The translations under genes were made by a program, and so were the position numbers. From NCBI RefSeq assembly GCF_009933175.1, contig NZ_MAEJ01000032.1:62001-126000 (forward strand): a stretch of 64,000 bases of DNA, given 5' to 3'. How positions within the stretch are numbered: the stretch's first letter is position 1; each line of letters begins with the position of its first letter. Positions 54,382-61,971 of this stretch are shown here, one piece after another. Origin of the DNA: Candidatus Enterococcus huntleyi. GTDB lineage: Bacteria > Bacillota > Bacilli > Lactobacillales > Enterococcaceae. The notes under the pieces are model-generated. The model made no database searches. It had not been told where the DNA came from and was given only the letters and a program-made list of their open reading frames with translations.

Positions 54382-54922
54382 TATCACCAACTTGACAACA
54401 AGAGATGACACCGAAAACAACAGTCGTATCGTAACGGGGTATGCATCAGTTTTCAATAGTCCGACTCTTTTATGGGAAGGGTTAGAAGAGAAAATTTCTC
54501 CAGGGGCTTTTTCAAGAGCATTATCTAACTCAGACGTACGTTGTTTGTTCAATCATGATTGGGGGAAAGTATTAGGACGTAACAAAAGTTCCACATTGCG
54601 TTTGGAAGAGGATGACCACGGATTGAAATTTGAAGTGGAATTACCTAACACCACCTACGCGAATGACCTCGTTGAGTCCATGAAACGCGGCGATATTAAT
54701 CAATGTAGTTTCGGTTTTATTCCCACAGAAGAAACATGGGATTACAACACTGACCCAGTGCTTCGTACGGTCAATGAAGTGGAATTATTCGAAGTATCAA
54801 TCGTTTCTCTTCCTGCCTATCAGGATACAGAAGCAGCACTTGCTAGAAGCAAACAGGAAGTCCAGCAAGACATTGCAGCACGAAAGAAAATGATCCAAAA
54901 AATAAATGACGCATTAGCGTAA
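54353..54922 (+). CDS. Prohead maturation protease, HK97 family
   Basis: 189 aa from ATG 54353 (GGGAGGTG upstream). Serine-protease folds with IVTGYASVFNSPT, CLFNHDWGKVLGR (His) and NQCSFGFIPTEETW (Ser). Removes the N-terminal delta domain of the capsid protein encoded next. Confidence 0.92.
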   Translation: MKKKEIRTFDITNLTTRDDTENNSRIVTGYASVFNSPTLLWEGLEEKISPGAFSRALSNSDVRCLFNHDWGKVLGRNKSSTLRLEEDDHGLKFEVELPNTTYANDLVESMKRGDINQCSFGFIPTEETWDYNTDPVLRTVNEVELFEVSIVSLPAYQDTEAALARSKQEVQQDIAARKKMIQKINDALA

Positions 54923-54935
54923 TGGAGGAAATAGA

Positions 54936-56297
54936 ATGAATAAAAAATTATTGAAAAAATTACAAGCTCGTCATGAACAACGTTTAACAGAATTACGTGG
55001 ACAAATCGAATCAGGTGAGGTTCGTGAAGCGGATATTGAATCCGTACAAAATGAAATTGACACCTTAATTGATGAACTAAAAGATATCAAAGATGAATTG
55101 GATGAAGAACCAGTAGACCCACCGGCTGATCCAGAACCTGATGTGGATCCTGAAGATGGTGAAGGTCGTTCTGCAGATCCGGCAGATCCAGTTGATCCAG
55201 AGCCAGATTCTAATGAAAATCGGGCTGGTATGATCACGCAACAACAACGTGATGGCTTGTTGGGCAACATAAAAAAAGGAATGGAAGGACGAAACGCATT
55301 GAACAAAAAGCAAAAAGAACAACAACAGCGCAAGGCGTTTGCTGATTTCATAGTAGGAAATATCTCTGAACATGAAGCTCGTACATTAGGTATTGTAACA
55401 GGTAACGGATCCGTCACAGTTCCAGAAGTGATTGCTTCAGAAGTTATTACGTACGCGCAAGAAGAAAACTTGTTACGTAAATATGGTCAAGTTGTTCGTA
55501 CTTCGGGTGATGTTAAGTATCCTTTCCTAGTTAAAAAAGCAGAAGCAAATGTTAATAAAAAAGAACGTACGACGGATGTTCCTGAAACGGATATTGAATT
55601 TGATGAAATCACTTTGGATCCAGCAGAATTCGATGCATTGGCAACAGTTACTAAAAAGCTATTGAAAATGTCTGGTGTTCCTGTTGAGGATATTGTGGTT
55701 GAAGAGTTGAAGAAAGCCTATGTGCGAAAAGAAATCAATTACATGTTTAATGGTGATGATGCAGGAAATGAAAACCCTGGGGCATTAGCTAAAAAAGCAG
55801 TGGCTTTTACTCCTTCAGCAGCTGTTGATTTGACTGCCGCCGAAGCTGGTCAAAAGCTTTATGATGCTTTGATTGAAATGAAGAATACTCCAGTATCTGA
55901 AGTAATGAAAAAAGGACGTTTCATTATCAATCGGGCAGCATTGACAGCAGTTGAAAAAATGAAGACAACTGATGGCTTCCCATTGTTACGACCATTTACT
56001 CAAGCTGAAGGTGGAATCGGACATACTTTGGTTGGTTACCCTGTTGATTGGACTGATGCTGCAGACAAGAAAGGTGAAGTCGATACACCAGTCATTTACT
56101 TTGGCGATTTCTCTGCATTTAAAATTCAAGAAGTTATTGGAGCGTTAGAGATTCAAAAACTAGTTGAAAAATTCTCTGGAAAGAACCAAATCGGCTTCCA
56201 AATCTATAACTTACTAGATGGGCAATTGATTTATTCGCCATTCGAACCAGCCGTTTATCGCTACGAAATTGGGAAAGTTACCGGTGGCGGTGAATAA
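54936..56297 (+). CDS. Major capsid protein, HK97 fold
   Basis: 453 aa. Residues 1-50 form a coiled coil, 50-95 an acidic Asp/Pro/Glu tract, together a delta-like scaffold. The capsid domain starts around residue 125 and shows NGSVTVPEVIASEVI, FDEITLDPAEFDALATVTKKLL and INRAALTAVEKMKTTDGFPLL. Cleavage by the upstream protease is expected between scaffold and fold. Confidence 0.92.
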   Translation: MNKKLLKKLQARHEQRLTELRGQIESGEVREADIESVQNEIDTLIDELKDIKDELDEEPVDPPADPEPDVDPEDGEGRSADPADPVDPEPDSNENRAGMITQQQRDGLLGNIKKGMEGRNALNKKQKEQQQRKAFADFIVGNISEHEARTLGIVTGNGSVTVPEVIASEVITYAQEENLLRKYGQVVRTSGDVKYPFLVKKAEANVNKKERTTDVPETDIEFDEITLDPAEFDALATVTKKLLKMSGVPVEDIVVEELKKAYVRKEINYMFNGDDAGNENPGALAKKAVAFTPSAAVDLTAAEAGQKLYDALIEMKNTPVSEVMKKGRFIINRAALTAVEKMKTTDGFPLLRPFTQAEGGIGHTLVGYPVDWTDAADKKGEVDTPVIYFGDFSAFKIQEVIGALEIQKLVEKFSGKNQIGFQIYNLLDGQLIYSPFEPAVYRYEIGKVTGGGE

Positions 56298-56299
56298 TT

Positions 56300-56581
56300 A
56301 TGGTCGAAAAACCTAAAGAGTTATCTTTAGAAGAAAAGTTCAAGGCACACATTCATTTTGAGGAGGGCATGGATGATTCCATGCTCTCTTTCTATTTGGA
56401 GATGGCGAAGGATTATGTTATGACCGCTACTGGTGGCCAAAAAGAATATTTGATTTTATTAGTGGCAGGTATTGGTTATGAGTATCGAGTTGCTGAAGGT
56501 GAGCTAGAAGCAGCATTGAATGCTATTACACCATTTATTGTGCAAGGGGTGATCCAAAATGCCGAAGAGACAGACCAATAA
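56300..56581 (+). CDS. Head-tail connector, gp6-like
   Basis: 93 aa: LSLEEKFKAHIHFEEGMDDS, AKDYVMTATG, YEYRVAEGELEAALNAITPFI. Fits DNA-packaging adaptors of the gp6/gp15 type directly after the capsid gene. Overlaps the next ORF by 23 nt. Confidence 0.82.
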   Translation: MVEKPKELSLEEKFKAHIHFEEGMDDSMLSFYLEMAKDYVMTATGGQKEYLILLVAGIGYEYRVAEGELEAALNAITPFIVQGVIQNAEETDQ

Positions 56582-56885
56582 ACTTAGATGGAAGGCTGAA
56601 TTGTTGGAAATTGAAGAAGCTTTAGATTTAAATGATCATCCAGTTACGGTTTATAGAAGTAAAAGAGTTTTATATTACGAAGATATCGGTGTGACTGCCC
56701 AAGAAAAATATTTATCTCAGCAAGCAAAAACCGACGTTGTCAGACGGATTAAGATTAGATTGGATAAATCTATTACTGAGAAGCTAAGTGCCGTAAGAAT
56801 CGATTCTGTAGCGTATAACATTACACGTATTTATACGAATGTTGATGACCGAGAAATGGAGTTGAGTTTAGCTTATGTCAACTAG
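56559..56885 (+). CDS. Head closure / head-tail joining protein
   Basis: 108 aa, beta-rich (GVTAQEKYLSQQAKTDVVRR, VAYNITRIYTNVDDREMELS). Order after the connector suggests the SPP1 gp16-type head closure protein. ATG lies inside the end of the preceding gene. Confidence 0.75.
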   Translation: MPKRQTNKLRWKAELLEIEEALDLNDHPVTVYRSKRVLYYEDIGVTAQEKYLSQQAKTDVVRRIKIRLDKSITEKLSAVRIDSVAYNITRIYTNVDDREMELSLAYVN

Positions 56886-57210
56886 TTTTGAAGGTCTAAA
56901 AAAAGTATTGAAATCAACAGGATTGCCAGTTACCCGTGACAAAGCAAAAAAAGGAACCGTTTATCCTTACATCGTTTATTCAAACGTAAGTAAAGGAAAA
57001 AAAATGGCCTCCTCAAAAGTTCATAGACGATTGCCATATTATCAAATTTCTTTTTATACGACAGGAACAGAAAGTGATTTGAATGTCCTAGAGAACGCTT
57101 TAGAAAAAGCCAATATCTCGTATTCTGATTTTGTAGGAATACAAGGAGATGAGAATGACGATACTGTGACGAATTATTATGCTTATGTGAGGTGTGTTGA
57201 AAATGGCTAA
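56875..57210 (+). CDS. Minor tail / tail-completion protein
   Basis: 111 aa with GTVYPYIVYSNVSKGKK and a beta-alpha pattern of DUF3168-like tail-terminator proteins. Overlaps both neighbours. Assignment rests mainly on order. Confidence 0.7.
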   Translation: MSTSFEGLKKVLKSTGLPVTRDKAKKGTVYPYIVYSNVSKGKKMASSKVHRRLPYYQISFYTTGTESDLNVLENALEKANISYSDFVGIQGDENDDTVTNYYAYVRCVENG

Positions 57211-57562
57211 TAACGGGTTTAAAGATATGGCGGACTATCTTAGTAACCTTTCTAAAGTGAATCCGAACAAACTTACAATTGATTCGCTAGAAAAAGCCGC
57301 TAGTTTTTATCTTAAACAACTACTGCCCAATATCCCTAAATCTCTACGTACAAAAAAGCATATGAAAGATCACATTAAAGTAATAGTTGAAGATGAACAG
57401 GTAAAAGTAGTTTTTGAAGACACTGCTTTTTATTGGCGATTCGCAGAGAATGGAACTGTAAATCAAAAAGCACAACATTTTGCGAGTGGTGCATATGAAA
57501 CGAATAAAGGTCAGATTGAAGAAATTATGACAAAAAAAATTATTGAATTATGGGAAGGATGA
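57203..57562 (+). CDS. HK97 gp10-like tail component
   Basis: 119 aa from ATG 57203 (GAGGTG upstream). Helical start, then AFYWRFAENGTVNQKAQHFA, the usual FxExGTxxxxAxxF signature of gp10/gp17-like neck proteins. Confidence 0.82.
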   Translation: MANNGFKDMADYLSNLSKVNPNKLTIDSLEKAASFYLKQLLPNIPKSLRTKKHMKDHIKVIVEDEQVKVVFEDTAFYWRFAENGTVNQKAQHFASGAYETNKGQIEEIMTKKIIELWEG

Positions 57563-57570
57563 ATCATTAA

Positions 57571-58209
57571 ATGGATGCTCAAGAGATTAAATTTTTCGAA
57601 GGTTTAAGTGATATTTTAATTGCGCCTATGTTGACTCAAGAAACGACAACAACAGAACCGACGTATGATGCGGTTATTCAACTGCCTATTGCAACTAAAT
57701 TAGCAATCAAAGGAAACGGGAGTACATTAGAAAAATATGCTTCTAGTAAACTATTTCGCTCCATTAGTCGGGAAACAAAACACGAAATAGGGTTAGACCA
57801 TGTGGGGATACCAGTTGATTTATTAGACAAACTGAAAGACTTGAAAGCTTCAAAAGGTGTTACATTCAGTAATACGAAAGCTAAACAGTACCCATTTTTT
57901 GCATTTGGTTTTATTGGGAATATTGAAGGTGGCGCTCAAATGGCCGTATGGTACCCAAAGGTTCAGTTATCCAATGTGATTGATGAAGAATATGTTACAA
58001 CTGAGGCAGAAATCGATATTAAAGATGTTACTGCGAATTTAGTAGCATATGGATTAAATATTGAACCCAATAATATGTTTGCTACCTTTAACTCCTTACG
58101 AGATACGGCGGCAGGAGTTACGTTAGACAAGTTTATCAAACAACCTGTCATCAGTGAATCACAATGGAATGAATTAGCTGCTGCAACAGGTGGAGGCGGT
58201 GGGAAGTAA
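57571..58209 (+). CDS. Major tail protein, phi13 type
   Basis: 212 aa tube subunit: IKGNGSTLEKYASSKLFRSI, ISRETKHEIGLDHVGIPVDLLD, FFAFGFIGNIEGGAQMAVWY. Ends with a Gly-rich tail. Its stop overlaps the next ATG by 1 nt (TAATG). Confidence 0.9.
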   Translation: MDAQEIKFFEGLSDILIAPMLTQETTTTEPTYDAVIQLPIATKLAIKGNGSTLEKYASSKLFRSISRETKHEIGLDHVGIPVDLLDKLKDLKASKGVTFSNTKAKQYPFFAFGFIGNIEGGAQMAVWYPKVQLSNVIDEEYVTTEAEIDIKDVTANLVAYGLNIEPNNMFATFNSLRDTAAGVTLDKFIKQPVISESQWNELAAATGGGGGK

Positions 58210-58679
58210 TGGCTAGACTGATTGATTATGGAATCCATGTAAAGGATTTAAAAAATGCAGCAGAAGTCACGATTCGTGGTCAAAAGTTCCCGATAGCTTT
58301 TACAATGGAAACAATGGAATATATCGCAGATATCTATGACGACGATTATTCAAAGTTTGAAGAAGAAACAAATCGTATGTTAAAAAGTAAAGGTGATAGA
58401 ATCTCATCTGCTGATTTAACTGCAGGAGATTTAAAAATTATGCGATCATTAGTTTATGCAATGTTACGAACTGGCGGATTGGAAGATAGTCCAGAAGATA
58501 TCTTTATCTTTCTAGGAATGAGTCAAAACATAATTGACATTTATGGCGTTTGCATGGAAATTTTCTCAGATCAAACATTTCAGGTCGCTGATATAAAAAA
58601 ATCCAAGAAGCCACAAGACTTCAAGAATTCAAATCAAACTCAAAAAAGAAAAAACAAAAACAAGCACAAGAAGAAATAG
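58209..58679 (+). CDS. Tail assembly chaperone gpG
   Basis: 156 aa, helical after a short beta part (AEVTIRGQKFPIAFTMETME), with a Lys/Asn/Gln-rich end. Acts with its frameshifted longer form on the tape measure during tail assembly. Confidence 0.85.
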   Translation: MARLIDYGIHVKDLKNAAEVTIRGQKFPIAFTMETMEYIADIYDDDYSKFEEETNRMLKSKGDRISSADLTAGDLKIMRSLVYAMLRTGGLEDSPEDIFIFLGMSQNIIDIYGVCMEIFSDQTFQVADIKKSKKPQDFKNSNQTQKRKNKNKHKKK

Positions 58680-58861
58680 GAACTCCTTGGGCTTTTTATA
58701 TCTATGTTGCCCTCACTCTTTTAAATTGGAGTGAGGATTTCTTTTTAAAAGCAACGCCCAACTTGTGGCTTAAGTCGTACATCCAATGGGTTCAAGCGAA
58801 TAATGCTGATTTTGAAGTGCCAGAAACCATTCGCATGGATCAAAGTCCATTCTGGGGATAG
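58209..58861 (+). CDS. gpGT fusion by -1 frameshift
   Basis: A AAA AAC slippery heptamer sits at 58649-58655, with gpG codons AAA and AAC in the zero frame. After a -1 shift the frame is open to TAG 58859-58861, adding about 68 residues (for example GTPWAFYIYVALTLLNWSED and DQSPFWG). This region has no own start and fills the gap before the tape measure. It matches the conserved gpG/gpGT strategy of siphoviruses. Confidence 0.85.
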
Positions 58862-58876
58862 GAAAGGAGCGCTAAG

Positions 58877-61252
58877 ATGGCAGGGAAAGAATCTGATGTT
58901 GTATTAAGATTTAAAATGGATGGTCAGGTTCAATATGCGAAGACCATAAAAGAAATAAATCAAGAAATGAATCTAGCAGCTACCGAGTACAAAAACCAAG
59001 TATCTGCTATGGACAAGGATGCAACACAAACAGAAAAATTAAGGGCAGCAAAACAAAAATTAGAAAAACAAGTGGAGTTAGCTAGTCAGCGAACTAAACA
59101 ATTAAGAGAAGAGTATGCACAATCAGTAGCAGAAACCGGTCGCTACTCTACGCAATCGGAAAAATTGTATAAAAAGTTACTAGATTCTCAAACTGGAGAA
59201 AATAAATTAAAAGATGCTTTAGAAGAAACAAATGAAGCCTTGAAAAAACAAGGTGATGTATCTATCGAAACTGCCAAAAAGTTAGAAAAAATTGAGGAAG
59301 CTGGTGAAAAAGTAAAAGGGGTCGGAGAAAAAATGTCCGTAGGAATAACGGCTCCTTTAGTTGGAATTGGTGCAGTAGGGTTTAAAACAGCCAATGATTT
59401 AAGTACCGCTCAAGGTCAAATTCGCGCCGCTTTCGGATTAACGGAAGATGAAGCAAAAAATTTAAATCAAGCCATGGAAGATGTTTTTGCTGATGGGATG
59501 GTAGAAAGCATTGATGAAGCAAAAGAAGCTGTGATAAAAATTGTAAATCAGTTTCCAGAATTAAAAAAACAAAGCTCTGAAGCTATTCAATCTATGACTG
59601 AAAAAGCTTTAACTTTAGAAAAAACGTTCGATTCTGACCTTGACGAAACTATGCGTGGTGCTAATGCGTTAATGACAGCTTATGGATTCAATGGTGAAGA
59701 AGCTATGGATCTTATTACAGTTGCAACTCAAAATGGTTTAGACAAAACACACGAGCTAGGAGACAACCTAGCTGAATATGCGACTCAATTTGAGCAATCG
59801 GGTTATTCTGCCCAAGAAATGTTTACCATTCTTGAAGCAGGATTGGACGGAGGGGCATATAACCTTGATAAAGTGAACGATTTAGTAAAAGAATTTGGTA
59901 TACGAGTATCTGACGGAACAATAGAAGGAGCGGTAGAAGGCCTCGGAGGTAATTTTCAATCTTTGTTTAATGAAATAAAGAATGGAGGGCTTACAAATAA
60001 AGAAGCCTTTCAGAAACTAGCCAATGAAATCACTAATTTAGGCTCAGAGCAAGAAAAAGCGACAGCGATCTCTGCGATATTCGGTTCTCAAGGAGAGGAT
60101 TCAGGTATCCAAGTAATTGAAGCTATGTCAAAATCAGCTGATGCAATAAACAAAAACAAAGAAGCATACGAAAATGTCAGTGGCGCGAGTGACAAATTAA
60201 AGGAGCAGATGAAAGAAACGGTCACGTATCAAAGTGCCATGAATGAACTGATGCTTGCAGGCTCAGATATTGGAGAAGTATTTGCTCCTTATATTCAAAA
60301 AGCAGCTGATGCTGTCAAAGCGTTCGCGCAATGGTTCCAGAGCCTTGATCAAGATTCAAAAAATTGGATAGTCACTATAGGAGTATTAATCGCTACAATC
60401 GGTCCTATGCTAGTAGTATTTGGTACTTTAATGGGATCGATTACGAAAGTTGCAGGTGCCATTCGAACGTTACAAGCAGTTTTTGGAGCCATGAAGTTAG
60501 CTTTTGCAGCAAATCCATTTATTCTTATTTTAGGAGCTATTGCAGCTCTTGTTGCAGCGTTTGTTTGGGCATATAACAACGTAGAATGGTTTAGGGATGG
60601 CGTGAATGCGGTTATTGGTGGCATAAAAGATATTGTCGTTCAATACTTTAATTACATCAAAGGATTTTTAGGGAATGTTTTTGGCGGTATTCTGAAGAAT
60701 TTTGAAAATTTTTATAATGCAGGTAAACGTATATTCAACGGGTTTATTGATTTTATTACGGGTGTATTTACAGGTGATTGGTCTAAAGCGTGGAATGGGA
60801 TTGTTGATATCTTTGGAGGGATATTTGATGGTATCTCTGCCGTAGCAAAAGCCCCAATTAATGCCATGATTGGGTTGATTAATGGGTTTTTAGGCGGGTT
60901 AAACAACATAAAAATACCAGACTGGGTTCCAGGGGTCGGAGGTAAAGGATTCAAGATATCCACCATTCCTTATCTAGCAAAAGGCGGTCATTTAGTGAAT
61001 GGACAAGCAATTGTAGGTGAAGCTGGTCCAGAGTTACTAACTGCTAAAAATGGAAAGACTACTGTTACACCATTATCTGATGATGAAAAGCGAAAAGGAA
61101 TCGGCGGTAAGGTTGGGAGCAATATTACACTTGAACAACATAATCATTTTGGAAATGTTGATGCCAATAACCCTTCGGAACTAGATCGGATGAATCGAAA
61201 ACTAGCAAGGGCTGAAAAAGAGCTTGAACAAGCATTAGGAGGGATTGTTTAA
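58877..61252 (+). CDS. Tape measure protein
   Basis: 791 aa. Long coiled coil (10-140), a conserved TP901-type region with ANDLSTAQGQIRAAFGLTED and ANALMTAYGFNGEEAMDLIT, hydrophobic segments at about 497-570 (WIVTIGVLIATIGPMLVVFG) and a C-terminal Gly-rich part (LAKGGHLVNGQAIVGEAGPE). By the rough rule of 0.15 nm per residue the tail would be about 120 nm. GGAAAGGAG precedes ATG 58877. Confidence 0.92.
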   Translation: MAGKESDVVLRFKMDGQVQYAKTIKEINQEMNLAATEYKNQVSAMDKDATQTEKLRAAKQKLEKQVELASQRTKQLREEYAQSVAETGRYSTQSEKLYKKLLDSQTGENKLKDALEETNEALKKQGDVSIETAKKLEKIEEAGEKVKGVGEKMSVGITAPLVGIGAVGFKTANDLSTAQGQIRAAFGLTEDEAKNLNQAMEDVFADGMVESIDEAKEAVIKIVNQFPELKKQSSEAIQSMTEKALTLEKTFDSDLDETMRGANALMTAYGFNGEEAMDLITVATQNGLDKTHELGDNLAEYATQFEQSGYSAQEMFTILEAGLDGGAYNLDKVNDLVKEFGIRVSDGTIEGAVEGLGGNFQSLFNEIKNGGLTNKEAFQKLANEITNLGSEQEKATAISAIFGSQGEDSGIQVIEAMSKSADAINKNKEAYENVSGASDKLKEQMKETVTYQSAMNELMLAGSDIGEVFAPYIQKAADAVKAFAQWFQSLDQDSKNWIVTIGVLIATIGPMLVVFGTLMGSITKVAGAIRTLQAVFGAMKLAFAANPFILILGAIAALVAAFVWAYNNVEWFRDGVNAVIGGIKDIVVQYFNYIKGFLGNVFGGILKNFENFYNAGKRIFNGFIDFITGVFTGDWSKAWNGIVDIFGGIFDGISAVAKAPINAMIGLINGFLGGLNNIKIPDWVPGVGGKGFKISTIPYLAKGGHLVNGQAIVGEAGPELLTAKNGKTTVTPLSDDEKRKGIGGKVGSNITLEQHNHFGNVDANNPSELDRMNRKLARAEKELEQALGGIV

Positions 61253-61971
61253 TGAGTGTTACGTTCATGAATTCAGATGAACCAAATTTCATTTGGAAAA
61301 ATCTAAATGCATTGATTGATATGGAATGCATCATTGAATCAGAACTTCCTGATATATTACCAAACAAGCGATATGAAACTTATTCTGTTGTTGGCAGAAA
61401 CGGGGAATTAACAGAAACATTCAATGATTATGAGCCTTTTGATTTTGAAATTAAAGATATCAGCGTTCCATACGATCGATTACAAGAAGTTAAGCGTTGG
61501 TTGACGGGAAAAAGTAAATTGATTACACATAATGATGAGGACAAATATTTAGATGCGGTTTGTTCCATGAGTAAAGCAGTCTCATTCGAAAATGAATGGG
61601 GCTGTTTTTATAAGTTTGACGTGGTATTTCGCTGCCAACCGTTAAAAAAGAGAGTGAATGAGCCACCTAAAATAATAACTTCCTCTCGAATAGATTTTAC
61701 TGATTCAGGAGACGAACTAGCACATCCATATTTTGAGATTGATTCAAAAGGTGGCAATCTATCTCTAACGATTGGTGTTAAGACAATTTTACTACAAAAT
61801 ACCTTAACAGGAATGATTACTGTAGATACTGAATTGGGAAAGGCTATGCAAGAAGGTGCCCCACTGTTTACTCGTGGTGATTGGCCAACAATTAGCCCCG
61901 GAAAAAATCGATTGATTGTATCAGGGAATTTCCAAGAAATTAAATTATGGAATAGGAGCGTGTATCTGTGA
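61252..61971 (+). CDS. Distal tail protein (Dit)
   Basis: 239 aa. DILPNKRYETYSVVGRNGEL and AYDFEIK-like FDFEIKDISVPYDRLQEVKRWL, CQPLKKRVNEPP, and C-terminal GNFQEIKLWNRSVYL follow the siphovirus Dit family. Forms the hub between tail tube and the Tal fibre. ATG overlaps the tape-measure stop by 1 nt. Confidence 0.88.
   Translation: MSVTFMNSDEPNFIWKNLNALIDMECIIESELPDILPNKRYETYSVVGRNGELTETFNDYEPFDFEIKDISVPYDRLQEVKRWLTGKSKLITHNDEDKYLDAVCSMSKAVSFENEWGCFYKFDVVFRCQPLKKRVNEPPKIITSSRIDFTDSGDELAHPYFEIDSKGGNLSLTIGVKTILLQNTLTGMITVDTELGKAMQEGAPLFTRGDWPTISPGKNRLIVSGNFQEIKLWNRSVYL

Noticed and set aside
55077-55417. Minus-strand ORFs opposite the capsid scaffold tract
   Set aside because: Ser/Gly- and Trp/Ile-rich frames produced by the repetitive Asp/Pro codons of the sense strand.
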